A stretch of 64,000 nt of DNA from NCBI GenBank assembly GCA_014898425.1, contig RCSZ01000017.1, positions 1,014,990-1,078,989 on the forward strand. The letters run 5' to 3'. This document shows positions 10,727 through 22,780 of this stretch, piece by piece. The position numbers and the translations under genes were made by a program. The first letter of the stretch is position 1. The number at the start of each line of letters is the position of its first letter. The notes beneath the pieces were generated by a model, which saw only the letters and a program-made list of their open reading frames with translations, did not search any database and had not been told where the DNA came from. This DNA is from Botryotinia globosa. Taxonomy: Eukaryota > Ascomycota > Leotiomycetes > Helotiales > Sclerotiniaceae.

Positions 10727-12056
10727 TTAAGCTTCACCAGGCCAGATATCATCTGCAATACTTCTAACCAAAAATAACTTGTTCTTCATATCTTCCCATC
10801 CTAATGAATTACCCTCCTCGTGACTAGCAAACCCACATTGAGGGCTTACTCCCAATCTCTTTAATGCTTCTTCTCTCGTTTGACCTGCTCCTTTTGCTAC
10901 AATATCGGCAGCTTCCATGACTCTTGCCTTCATCTTCTCTTTGTCTTCGAGTTCTGGAAACTTTGAGGTGATGACTCCAAGAATAACGTTCTTGTGAGAT
11001 GGGAGGTAGAGCAGTGGCTCAAAGCCTCCGGCCCGTGGTGTATCATATTCGAGGTAGTATGTTGCTACATTCAGGTTCTGAAAGAGCTTGGTAGCAATAC
11101 GATCATAACCTCCTTCTGAAAAGTGACGTGATCCCATAAAGTTACCCCTGCAAATGTGTAAACCAAAATGCATTTTCGAGGTATGTTTCTCGATGCTGTC
11201 GTTGTAACACTTAATATAGGCATCGAGCAACTCTTCAGCAGTTTTAGTATTAGATTTATCTTCTTCCCAACCCTTCAACATTTTCTCGGAACAGAAATCT
11301 TTCATAAAGTTAGCTCTTGCTTGTGTTTGCGTCGCGTCAGAGTACTTACATGCGAAATTTGGGTCATCAAACTGCACATTTCTGAGTCCAGCTGCGTACA
11401 AGATGTCCAACTCTGCACTGACAGCTTTCGAGATATCTGAAAAATATTCCTCATCGTTTGCATATACTTCTTTGGGGAAAGCCTTTCCATCCTTATATCT
11501 GAGATGATACCACGGTGGGGCAATCATTGTCAGTTTGATATCACCCCATCTCTCTTCAGGTACAAGAGTTTTTAAATACTCGAATTGACCAATGAGTGTC
11601 GACTTTCCAGTGTGCTTTATTTTGCCGGTGCAGAGGCAAGATTGACCTGGCTTGTGACCTTTCTCGATAAATCCAGCGATATCAGGAACGTATGGACGGA
11701 AAATATCCATAGAAGGGTTGCGAATTTCGGTCATGCCATCGAGCTCCTCGAAAAACGTTCCCCAGAATACAGCGCGTCTGCCATCCGATTTAAGTAAGCA
11801 TATGTGCCACAGTTGACTGTTTAATGAAATTATGCGAGACAACGAACCGATATTCCCCATCACTGACGGCCCTAAATCCGCATTCCTTTTGTAGCTCTAC
11901 TGCCTGCTGGATAGAATCATTCTCAATTTGTGTAAGTTCTTCCTGGCTTAGATTATTCTTCTCGAAAGCACCACGCTTGGTGAGAAGCTCTGTTGGGCGG
12001 AGAAGAGAACCCAAATGTTCGGCGTGAAAAGGAGGATTATGATGAATAGTCGCCAT
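10727..12056 (-). CDS. MetE/YxjG-like cobalamin-independent methyltransferase, single-domain
   Basis: Two exons, 12056-11848 and 11777-10727, 419 residues. The 70-bp intron has an unusual GTTCGT donor and a GGCAG acceptor; joining gives DGEYRRAVFWGTFF, as expected for the family. The protein resembles the C-terminal half of cobalamin-independent methionine synthase: HLGSLLRP near the N-terminus, QFDDPNFA, then the zinc ligands His277 and Cys279 in HICRGN, Glu313 in YLEYDTPRAGGFEPL, and Cys384 in SPQCGFAS. Family members transfer methyl groups to thiols; single-domain fungal versions are about this length and their natural substrate is mostly unknown. It is probably cytosolic, as no signal peptide is seen. 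Its start faces the AT-rich block upstream of the ABC transporter. Fold and metal site are clear; the substrate is not. Confidence 0.88.
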
Positions 12057-13848
12057 TTTGATGTATCTTATGATGAAGTAGAAATATTCAAGAAACAGAA
12101 CAAGTTTGAATACCCAATCTTCAATAGTGGAAAGAACGATACATATGCTTCACCTCCCCCGCTCGACTCCGCACCAGCCGCTATCACATCCGCAATACTT
12201 ATATGAGTGCAACATCGGCAAATGATATATATGATCTTATTGGGAACGGAGGCCGTGGTATACGATATATCTACCACATCAGAACCGAAAACTTCCCTCA
12301 AAAATTGAGGATTTTGAATACCAAGCCGCTTGGTGCTTGTGAGGTTGTTGATAAACGATTTACGTTGTCCCATACCAGGGCTTGTTTTTATTGAATGCCG
12401 GGTTAAGATCTAAGCGAATTTCCTTATCAAAACTATATTTTATTATATATTTTAAAAATATATATAATAATTCAGAAATTCATTAAAAAACTTTGAAAAA
12501 TGATCTCTATATAGAAACTTATTTAATCATTCATTTCGCATAAAAAGTTTTGATTTTCAAAATATATTCACTGATTAATTAAAAATATAATTTTGATTCT
12601 AGAAATAAAAAATATTCTATAAGCATTTTATATTAAATACAAATTTCAATTAGATTCAAATAATCAATTCGAAATTTAGAATAATAATATTAAACTTTAT
12701 ATTAAAATCTATTAATAATCAAGATTCTATATGTATAAGAATATTAATTGATTTAATATTGATAATTGAATTTTGATGTGAAAAGATAAAAAAAAGTGCT
12801 TTGCGCGTGGGCCCAGTATTCAAGAAGAACAAGCCTGGTAGTCTCAAGCTTTCATTGGACTGAGGAAATACTGCGGAGATAACAACGGATAAACGTTTGC
12901 CGATAAAAAGCTAAGCTCTATCTAGGTATCTATTATCCTGCGCGTATTCGTGATACAAACTATTAATACACCACCCACCCTCATTGCAGTCAGATCAGCG
13001 TGACAATGCACTCAATCTACATGAAGCAACGGTTATCTATCTGTTTGTCCTATTGAGGGCAACGTGAGAGACTCAACCCCTCATGATTCATCCGGAAAAA
13101 TGTATCAAATGCAATCAAATAGACGGCGCGCCGCCAAAACGGCTCATATACATTATGCATGTCGTAGGTGTGCGTTCTTATCACTGATTCGCTCCATGAA
13201 TCATGTATGATCTAGGATTTCTTGTATGCGGATTCTATCGTATCCCGCAACAAACGGATGTCAATGAAGCAGTTGGTTGGGCGACACACACAATCTTCGT
13301 GTCAACCCTGCGGAAGCTGTCAATTGACAGCTACAGTGGGGTCAGTCGGTGCATCTACTGCTTCTCTTACATGACATGGTCACCGCCAATCCGGCAGCTC
13401 AACATCGCGCTTGTATATGCTCCCAACATTCACTGAGCTTCCCATTTATTCGCTCTCGTGTAATGTCGAAAGTAGTGAGCTACTGAAACAGCAACCCTAT
13501 GAGACCTAGGCCTAACATGATGCTCTTCCCAGTGGGCCTGCGGCATCGCGGGTACTAAAGTTTAGTGGGGGTTGAGAGGCTTAGAGTTGGGTTAATCCTG
13601 CAAACATTTTGATCATCATCAACCCTTTTATCTGTTTTGCCACACATCTGACTGCATGAGTCGTCGATAATTCACTATCGCAATTATGCGAGATACCAAC
13701 CACTATCCTGGGAAGCGCGTATTTCCTACTCAAAATTCGCGCAGCTCCTTGTCAATCCTAAATGACTATAAAATTTCTCTTATCAGCACCTTTTCTCAAT
13801 TGTTCTGTATGACTTTTATCGCAAAATTTCAAAAATAGTCCAGTGAGG
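12057..13848. other. Intergenic, 1.8 kb, between divergent genes
   Basis: It separates the MetE-like gene (minus) from the ABC transporter (plus), so both promoters lie here. Apart from the AT-rich block listed separately I see no ORF of coding quality and no RNA gene. Confidence 0.5.
12418..12792. repeat. Very AT-rich block
   Basis: About 370 bp made almost only of A and T, dominated by TTTTATTATATATTTTAAAA-like words with a sharp change in composition at both ends. No terminal repeats or ORF are visible. In fungi such blocks are often relics of repeats mutated by RIP (C to T), which is inference here. Confidence 0.6.
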
Positions 13849-16800
13849 ATGCAAGTTCAAAGCATCGTTGCAGAAGTCATTGGACTTGCTGCCATCGGAG
13901 GTTTTACACTGCCATCGATTGTAACGATCTTACGTACTCCATACCGACGAAAGGGTACTCCAAGCTGGGGTGACAACAAAGATGGAAGCACAACTACGAC
14001 CAGTGAGAATAGTTTTAACTCCAAGGCCCCAAAGATATGCTTGTCTATATTTATTATCTTGGGCATCTTAACATCTGTTTTGAAAACCCTTCAATTTGGT
14101 AGCACTACTTATTTCCTTGAGCAATTTGCAACTAATGTTGTGGGATGGGTGAGTGTTGATCTAAAGTATCTCGCAGTAGTGATGCTAATTATGATAGTTC
14201 CTGTTGACGATTCAAGTGTTCGCTGTATGCTACACAAAAGATACTATCGTGAGCTACACACAAGGCACATACATTGCAGCTTCCTGCTCTGCTTTCCTTT
14301 GCATGGTCATTGCAGAGGATCAAGAAATTTTGAGGAGCGCATGGTCGACTTCTACTGCGCTATCTATTGCCCAGATGACTACTCTACTTGCTGTTGGGAC
14401 CGCGAGTATATCGATACCACGAAGACCGCAGGTCTTCTATCACGGGAGACTGGTTCTAAATGAATTCAACGTTTCTTTCCTCACTCGATTCTCATTCTCG
14501 TCAATAGAGTATTTGCTCACGAAGGCGAAACGGCAAAATACTTTAAATATGGAAGAGCTCCCAACAATGCACTGCGCAAAAAGATCAAAGACTCTCAGTC
14601 ATGCATGGATGGCTAGTAGTAGCACTGGTCGACTGTGGGTCAGGTTGTTGAAGGTGTACAAATATTCACTTATTCTACAGATTATTCTCGGATTAATCCA
14701 TGCTTTTCTTGCCATTGGCCCACAACTAGCAATCTTCAAAATACTAAATGCAATGGAATCCGGGCAAACTGGAAAACAGCTAGGTTTCTATATACTGGCG
14801 TTTGGGCTTGCCACCGTTTTAGCTTCCTGGGTTGAAGGTATGTGCCAATCATCAAAATTTGTCTGTCAACATTAAGCTAACATTGTATTACAGCCATGCA
14901 GGATATTACAAGCACGAGCCTAGTTTCTGTTCCAATGCGAGCTCAACTGTCAGCTTTGATATTTGAAAAAACTATGCGGCGCAAAGATGCGAAAGGCAGG
15001 CCTGCAATGGTGGAAAATGAGAATGGTGTCTCTTCAAATGAGATAGACCCTGACAAAACTTCTCAGAAAATTCTCAATCTGATTGGAGTGGACACCGGAA
15101 GAATTTGTGATTGTGCGAGGCAAACGTTTGAAATCGTTCAAGCTCCCGGCCGAATCATCATATCTGTAGCGTTTCTGGTTACTTTATTAAGCTGGCAGGG
15201 AATTTTACTTGGCTTCTGGTGCGTCACTTACTTTATAATCCTCTCTTAGAGATCTTTGTCCATGACCCCGAAACTAACTTACTAGTTTTATCATCATAAC
15301 TTTTCCCATTACACGGCGCTATGCAAAGAAGTTCACAGTCTCGCAGGGATTTCTAATGCAGACGAGAGATAAGAAAGCTGCAATCATTGGCGAAGCTCTT
15401 CAAGGGTTCCGCCAGATCAAATTCTCCGCTCTTGAGGACCGATGGGAAAGATCTATCATGGCAATGCGAGATATCGAGCTTACAGCAACCTGGGATGTTC
15501 TAATGTCCAGAATAATGTTGATTTCATGCTGGATTCTAAATCCACTCATGACCGCCGCCATTGCACTTGGAGTTCACTCATATATATACCAACAACTAAC
15601 ACCCGCACAAGCGTTCACTGCCATTGGTGTATTTCTGCAATTGGATCATTGTATGCAATGTCTCCCCAACATAATCACACAGATGATCGCTGCCAACGTA
15701 TCGCTGCAACGTGTTGAGAGTTTTCTTAATTCGCCAGAACTCGGGAACATTCTTTCTAGCCCAAGAGAAACACTCGAACCTACCGACTCCGATTTGCCCG
15801 TGATAGTTTTTGAAAATGCGAGAATAAGCTGGCCCACTGACACCGAATATTTAGATAACGAAAGTGATCGATTTATTCTTCGAGATATCAATATCTCATT
15901 CCCAATTAACAAATTGACAATCATCTGCGGGAAAACCGGTTCCGGAAAGAGTTTGTTATTGAGTTCAATGCTTGGCGAAGCAGAGCTTATCTCTGGTAAA
16001 ATTAGGGTACCGGAAAGGCCACTCGATTGTTATGACCATTACGCGAATAAAGACAACTGGATTGTTCCGAACTCGATTGCTTTTGTTGCACAGATACCCT
16101 GGATAGAAAATTGTACAGTCAGAGAGAACGTTCTGTTTGGTCTTCCGCTAGATTTGGATCGTTATGAACAAGTCATTGAAGCTTGTGCTCTGACCCAAGA
16201 TCTCCAACTCCTGTCAGACGGGCATGAAACCGAGATTGGGACTGGAGGAATCAATTTAAGTGGTGGCCAGAGAGTAAGTAATACATACTGTGCTCTCGTC
16301 GCATCTCGATATTTCCAATACCGCCAGAACCAACTTTATGACACAAAACTGACTTATTGGTGATCTAGTGGCGATTAACTTTGGCAAGAGCCTTGTATTC
16401 ACGCGCTGGAATTGTTTTGCTAGACGATATATTTAGTGCTGTTGATGTTCACGTTGGCCAGTTCATCCTTAATAATGCTCTAGTCGGCAAGCTGAGCGCC
16501 GGCCGTACTATCATATTAGCAACACACCATTTATCTTTGTGCAAATCGCATGTCAAGTCTATCGTAGAGCTTGAGGATGGCGTTGTCAAGCAATTTTCTA
16601 GCGTTCAGGAATTGGAAGAATATCTTGGTGCACCCGTCGAAAGTCTGGATGATACTGACGAGACTCTAATTGCTATGGAAGATGATTTAAAGGAAGATAC
16701 CATTGTAGGTACATCAGGCTGCAATTCTCCGACGACGAAAAAGACAGATCCCCTCAAGTTTGTTTTGGACGAATTTCGGAAGGAAGGAAACATTGGATCT

Positions 16801-18995
16801 TCCGTTTATTCAAAATGGCTCAAGTCTTGTGGTGGATGGACTATTGGAATCATGTTCCTTCTGATTTATACCCTGACCACCTTTTTTAACCTTGGTAAGA
16901 TCTTTACTTTTTCACAATGATTTATGAGGACAGACACTGACGCTCATCTTTAGGCCGGACGTATTGGCTTCGATTCTGGACCAGTACTGATGGTGAGAAC
17001 GAGCGCAATTTACATGCAAGATTTGATCAACCGCAAATCTTTATGACTTCTTCGAAGTTTGATAGAAACGGTACCGTGCCATCATCTGATGTATCAGGAA
17101 AAAACAGCACAACCTTTTATCTCGGAATCTATTTTGCCCTATGTATCGCCATGAGCATCTTCCGTATCTACGGTTATATTTATGCATACAAGCAATGTAT
17201 TCGGGGTTCCAAAAAGCTCTTTAAGACAATGCTATTCAAAGTTCTAAGAGCTCCTCTACGTTGGATAGATACTGTCCCATTTGGAAGGGTTATGAATAGA
17301 TTTACCACTGACTTCAACACAGTCGACTTTGATATTGTTGTAAGGATGCCTATTTCCATCTATGTTCCCCTTGATTGGTTGACTGGCAAAGTCTATTCTA
17401 TGTAATTTTTCACATTGGAATGCTCTCATTTCTGACATTTTTACCTCAGGATACGCTCACATGGGGAGTCGGTGATGTTTTCAGGTTATTCGGCATAGCG
17501 ATTGCAGGGTAAGTAGTAGACCCTCGTTGAACACACCTCTGCTAATGAGATGAAAAGGATGTTCTTATCACCATATGTAATATTTTTGACAGTTGCTGTA
17601 TCTACATTCTCCGCATATTTAGCGCTCCAAGCTATTACAGCCGCGAGAGCAATTAGACGCTTGGATTCGACCAACAGATCACTCATATTTGAACAATTTC
17701 GAACTATTTTGATTGGCATCACTACCATACGAGCTTTCGAAAAGAGAGATATTTACCTTGAAAAGGTATATCGTAGGATTGACGATGGAAGCTCAACACT
17801 TTGGAATACCACTTTATGTCATAATTGGCTCGTTTGGAGGATAGGAGGCATGGCTTCGGCGGCATACACAATGTCAATCGCGGCGATTGTAGCCGCTACT
17901 GTGACTGATGCAGGGCTCGCTGGCTTTGTCCTTGCTATATCTCTGGAATTTTCAAGTGCCCTATTTTGGTCACTCTTCCATGCAGGTTTCCTGGAATTAC
18001 GAATGAACGCGGCGGAGCGTGTGATTGAATATACAGAGATGCCTACAGAGACATTAGATGGCGAAGAGCCTCCCGCAAGTTGGCCAACAGCTGGGCGCTT
18101 GGAAGTAAAAGACTTAGCCGTCGCATACAACCACGATTTGGAGCCTGTCTTGAAAGGATTGAACTTCAGCATTGATCAAAAAATGAGGTGAATATCTGGA
18201 ATTTTCCCCTCCACTAAATTTCAAGTCTAACATAATATTAGGGTCGGTATTGTTGGTCGCACTGGATCCGGGAAATCTACGTTAACATTGGCACTCTTCC
18301 GTTTTCTGGAAGCGAGAGAAGGCAGTATTATTATTGACGGCTATGATATCTCGAAGCTAAAACTAAAATCTTTGCGCCGTAACCTGGCCATCATTCCTCA
18401 AGACCCAGTGTTATTTTCAGGTCAGAGCTCTCCGGATTTTCGAAAAAGAAAATACACTAACAGAATCCCAGGCACACTTCGGAGCAACTTAGATGCAGAT
18501 AATGAATACGATGATACAGTGCTCTTCGACGCCCTTCGCAGAGTTCATCTCATCAATGAATCTGACTCCGGCATTGCCACTCCATCATCGAACACATCTC
18601 AAAATCAAAACATTTTCCTCTCCCTAAATAGCTCCATCGCCGAAGGTGGTCTCAATCTTTCCCAAGGCCAACGTCAACTTCTCTGTCTCGCACGTGCTAT
18701 TATTCGCCGCCCAAAAATTCTTATTCTCGATGAGGCGACGTCTTCTGTAGACGTTCAAACGGATGCACTTATTCAGCAAAGCATTCGTGAGGAATTTGTA
18801 GATAGCACGCTGTTGGTTATTGCACATAGACTTAGTACGGTAGGAGATTTTGATAAGATTCTAGTAATGAGCGATGGGAATGTAGCCGAGATGGGAAGTC
18901 CAAAGGAATTAATTGAGAGAAAGGGGATGTTTTGGGGTATGGTGAAAGAGAGCGGAGAGGCGGATAAATTGGTTGGCATGAGTAATAATTTATAG
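13849..18995 (+). CDS. ABCC (MRP)-type full-length ABC transporter
   Basis: Ten exons: 13849-14148, 14198-14837, 14894-15218, 15286-16273, 16369-16894, 16954-17339, 17450-17508, 17558-18187, 18242-18420, 18472-18995; 1518 residues, all phases consistent. The order is TMD0, TMD1, NBD1, TMD2, NBD2. NBD1: Walker A GKTGSGKS (about residue 637), Q-loop [18 protein letters not shown], signature LSGGQRW rebuilt across an intron, Walker [14 protein letters not shown] with Asp where the catalytic Glu should be (usual for ABCC), and ATHH. NBD2: GRTGSGKS (about 1290), [44 protein letters not shown] and AHRLSTV, so it is catalytically complete. It should export organic anions, conjugates or metabolites from the plasma membrane or into the vacuole. 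The last intron is a multiple of three with no stop. A UstYa-like gene lies convergent just downstream. Confidence 0.93.
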
Positions 18996-19320
18996 AGGGT
19001 TCTAGTCAAATGCTCTCGTGCATGTTGAATAGATTGGAATTATTGCATGCAAGAATATCCAAAAAATATTTCTTCACTGTAACAGGCCCTATATTTTCGT
19101 TGTGAAGCACTCCTCCGATGTTTTATTGGAGACAAGTATATTTCACGAGCTTTCGAGAATAATGGATAAACTTGACAGAACAAGATCTTTCTCGAAATAT
19201 AAATCATTTTCATTGATTATTCTCTCAACCCTAAATCTTTAAAATATTTACTACTCTTATTCTCACCTCCCTACAACAAAGACCTAAAATCTGGCTCCTC
19301 CATCGACCAGAGATCGAAAC
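18996..19320. other. Convergent 3' intergenic, 325 bp
   Basis: It lies between the stop codons of the ABC transporter (plus) and the UstYa-like gene (minus). It should hold both 3' UTRs. Nothing else is visible. Confidence 0.5.
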
Positions 19321-20120
19321 TCAGGTTACAGGAATAGCACGATGACTAAAAACACTAGTCCGACCCAGAGCTGCTCTCCAAACCGGCTTACTTTCACTAA
19401 GAAGCACTTTCTCTCTCAAAGCACTCGCGTTGCGGCATTGATGCTCATGACCCATACCATCAATTCCATCCACCACTTTGCCCATAGCGTTCGTCGTGGG
19501 TTTCGGAACTTCAAGCGTATCATCCGCCGTGCATATAATTCCCTAACCGACAGTACAAAGTCAGTTTAACAATACTTTCATGCACAAATTCAACAAGATA
19601 TACCACCCACCTGCGCAATATAATCCAAACAATGCAAAAAATGCAGCGGATTTTTCGACCACTCTGCCCCCTGAACCTCATGATCATGATTCATCGACCC
19701 CCCAAATAACATGGTCCTAATCATGCCCAAACAATGCAGTTGATGAAACATGGTCACTCCATATCCCTTCGTCACCCCCTCGCCTTCGTCTACCATGATG
19801 AAGCCGCCATTGGGAGTGAGAAGATATTCATCCCAGTCTACGTCCTCGGGGTCTCCGAGTGCGGCTTCCAGCGCGGGGATGGGGGTGAAGATCTTGGGGT
19901 GGAATTCACTTGCTGGAGGGGTTTGGGGGGCGCCGTTGGTGTGCATGTGGGCTTCGGGACAGATTTGATAGATGATGAGGTTTTGGACGGGGGCGAGGAA
20001 GGGGAGGAGTTGTTTGTGGGCTAGGAGGAGGAATGTTGATATGATTGCTGTGGATAGGAAGATGGTGTATAAGATGAAGCGAAGTGGTGAGCTAGTCGTG
20101 GGTTTGAATTTGTTTTCCAT
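19321..20120 (-). CDS. UstYa-like (DUF3328) membrane protein
   Basis: Two exons, 20120-19611 and 19542-19321, joined over a 68-bp intron (GTGGGT donor, GGTTAG acceptor), giving 243 residues. A single membrane segment spans about residues 14-36. The two hallmark motifs of the family are HQLHC (126-130) and HFLHC (160-164), then LDYIAQ joined to GIICTADDTLEVP and DGMGHEHQCRN from exon 2, as the family requires. Without splicing the protein would stop right after the second motif. UstYa/UstYb-type proteins carry out oxidative cyclisation or chlorination in dikaritin and other fungal metabolite pathways, acting in secretory membranes. The neighbours are an ABC transporter (convergent) and a second HxxHC protein (divergent). 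The substrate is unknown. Confidence 0.88.
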
Positions 20121-21284
20121 GGTTGCTGTGGATGTGTGAGTTCTATTATCGGATTTCCAGAGTCAAAAGGTAGAAGCTATATTTCATTGACTACAGAATA
20201 AAAGCAATGGGGCTTGCATATACAGAGCCTTATGCTATAACGGCCGGAACACACATAGATCTTCAATCTGCGAGCGAGGATCTAGGACGAAATGAAAGCC
20301 ACAGAGTTTTTATGCTTGGAGAAAGGCAAAAGGCTATTTACTGACCACGTCTCTGAATGCTATTATGACAGTGTAGGCGGTCCATCAGTCATTCGGAGCA
20401 GAACCTTGAGACAACCTCTGATATTCAGAGAATCCCGAATGTTACATAAATTGTATACTTAACACTAGAGCAGGCATCGGGATCTGAACGAGCTTTAGTT
20501 GGCTCCAACATTGATAACCCGAGATACTCTCCAAAAGATCATCAATCACACAATGAAACAAATAAAACCCCGATTCGCAAATCGTATCGTTATCTTCGTA
20601 GAGTATCTAAACCTGTTTTCAATCCTAAGATCCCCCCCCTTACGATAACTATCCTTGCTCCAACGACCATCTAATCTCTAGCGTATGTCGCACACGTATA
20701 TACACGTTTAGTTTCCAACAAAACCTATCTAGACAATCAAGGTGACTCCGATTGTGTAATGCTGATAAGAAAATCATGTTGTGTAGCGAGCAAGCGGGGA
20801 TGCGAGACCAATAAAGTTCGACATGACGATAATATCAGAGATCAACTTTTTTATCGACACGTCACATGGATTCTTATTGTGCTATTTTCGATGAGCTGAT
20901 TGCTGCAAGTAAGTGATCATGAAGGGGCGGAGTTTACAGAAATCATAAAGAAAGATGAAGATACTTTGTGTGCTGGCGGAAGCTGTGTTGGGTTCTCTGC
21001 AGTGCGGTTATAATGAAGAATATGCGATATGACATCTATGAGGGAAATAACCATGAGGGAAAATCAAAATTCTCTGCAAGTGCTGTAGTGCTACAATTGA
21101 TCCAAGCCGAAAGCTCTATCTCTTATAGAATTCCGGGGTTGAGCCGTTCCCATATTCTTTGGTTGCTTGACACGCCATATTTCAAAGACGAATATTTATG
21201 TTTGTTTTTGTGAAAGCAGAGTGTGAGATTTTGAATCCCCAGTCTTCATAACCTCGTCTTCCTCTATCCACAAGTCCAAATATC
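20121..21284. other. Divergent promoter region, 1.16 kb
   Basis: Shared upstream region of the UstYa-like gene and the second HxxHC gene. An 81-codon ORF at 20968-21213 has no signal peptide or paired basic sites and is not called. No peptide-precursor gene is visible. Confidence 0.5.
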
Positions 21285-22202
21285 ATGTCAACTTTATACA
21301 GTCCTGAAGCCACACACTACGAAGGTCTCGAGGACCAAAATCTTCCCAAGTCAGAGAAAGAAGATAATGATGGCTTCTCCAAATCAGACGAAGAAGAGTT
21401 GTTCCTCGAGCGACATGACTTTGTCTCTTATCAAAAACAACACAGCCATAAGCGGAAGATCTACATCGTGGCCGCTGTCGGTGTATTCATTGCTCTCGCA
21501 TCAATCACATTCGGAACATACTCGACATTGCGTTTTCAGGCCCTGAAGCATAGTCACAGCAGCGAGTCTACTCAGCAGCCATCACAGCCAGAAGTTCACT
21601 ACCACGAAAGCCACGGAGGAGGCCACGAACACAAGCATGAGCATTCTCCCGTCTCATCCACCCAAACCAACTATTCCACACGCCCAGACTTAGATTGCGG
21701 CGACAGTGAAGCCACTGCAAAAGCTGCAGGCTGCACCTTCAACGTCATGGCATTTTCCTATGTTCCAGCCGCATGCAATGGGAGCGAAATCATGAGCTCC
21801 TTCGTCGACAAGCATGCCAATCTACCTCTGGACGGAGCCGGAATCTTTCCCTGGTACCGCTGGTCCAACCGGACCGAGCCTGTTCCGCAAGATGCAGACG
21901 AGCTTAGTAAATATCCATTTATTTGGACGACCCACGAATGGCACATTGCGCATTGTTTATACAATTGGGCATTAACTACTGATGCAATTTCGAGGGTTCT
22001 TGACAACGAGAAAAACGTTTGGATCTTGCAGGATGCAGTTCAAGGGGGCCATATTGCGCATTGTAATGGTTTGGTTTCTGATAGAGTGACGAGTGGTCTG
22101 ACGCCTTTGAGAGCTTTTAGAGCAATTGGGCGTTGCGTGAAATTAGACACTGACGGTATTGCAATTTTGAGCAATGATCCTTATGGGAGCCATGTGGATT
22201 GA
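21285..22202 (+). CDS. Type II membrane protein with two HxxHC motifs (distant UstYa-like)
   Basis: Single exon, 305 residues. A cytosolic, acidic and Ser-rich N-terminus of about 55 residues ends in KRK, followed by one membrane segment (about 59-80). Then comes a His-rich linker (about 105-120; EVHYHESHGGGHEHKHEH) and a lumenal domain. That domain has DCGDSEATAKAAGCTFNV and WYRW, then EWHIAHC (218-224) and GGHIAHC (254-260). Two HxxHC motifs behind a single anchor is the architecture of DUF3328/UstYa proteins, but spacing and flanks differ, so this is a related or look-alike fungal family often found near metabolite genes. The cysteines at 138 and 150 may form a disulfide. It is divergent from the UstYa-like gene. 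Membrane topology is sure; an oxidase-like role is inference. Confidence 0.75.
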   Translation: MSTLYSPEATHYEGLEDQNLPKSEKEDNDGFSKSDEEELFLERHDFVSYQKQHSHKRKIYIVAAVGVFIALASITFGTYSTLRFQALKHSHSSESTQQPSQPEVHYHESHGGGHEHKHEHSPVSSTQTNYSTRPDLDCGDSEATAKAAGCTFNVMAFSYVPAACNGSEIMSSFVDKHANLPLDGAGIFPWYRWSNRTEPVPQDADELSKYPFIWTTHEWHIAHCLYNWALTTDAISRVLDNEKNVWILQDAVQGGHIAHCNGLVSDRVTSGLTPLRAFRAIGRCVKLDTDGIAILSNDPYGSHVD

Positions 22203-22780
22203 GATGTTCGCGGTTTTTGCTGGGCGCAAGGATTTCCAGATTTATGTAAAGCTATATAAGAAAATTGGTATATATGTCAGAACCTGAGCCTACCTTATAG
22301 GCTATAAGCAAACTTTACAGGGTTTACGTGATATAGAGCAATCCATTACGCAGTATTCTGGCTTACTATTCACCAAATGTGAAAAAAGGCCCAACTCTGA
22401 AGCCCAAACGACACTTGTAATAGTTAGAAGATAGACGTTATAAATTTAAAGCACTCAATAGTAAAAGACAAACAATTGGGTAAGAGGCAGTCATAAATGA
22501 GAAGCTCGAGTTTCGCACAAATGCGTTGAGAAACTGCCTTGAGCAACCAAATATGTATGCTTCTAAGTCTCCCAATCCTTCACTTGATGGCCTAGGTGAA
22601 ACCACTTTTATATGCTACACGCGTGTCTTTCGACAAGTGAGAATGCTTAAAGATAAAACCAATCTCACCAAAACCAAAGGAAAACTCATGGTTGAGCACT
22701 AGATCGATATAGAAACAGTCAATCTAGAGATAAATTCATCGTCCATAGATAGTTTCATGTAGTATACCTGCTGTACCAAG
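22203..22780. other. Convergent intergenic, 578 bp
   Basis: 3' flanks of the HxxHC protein (plus) and the GNAT gene (minus). Nothing gene-like is seen. Confidence 0.5.

Noticed and set aside
19342..19569. 75-codon plus ORF rich in S/T/R as a small basic protein
   Set aside because: It is antisense to exon 2 of the UstYa-like gene, which has conserved family text.
20968..21213. 81-codon ORF as a possible RiPP precursor beside the UstYa-like genes
   Set aside because: It has no signal peptide, no repeated core and no paired basic Kex2 sites.
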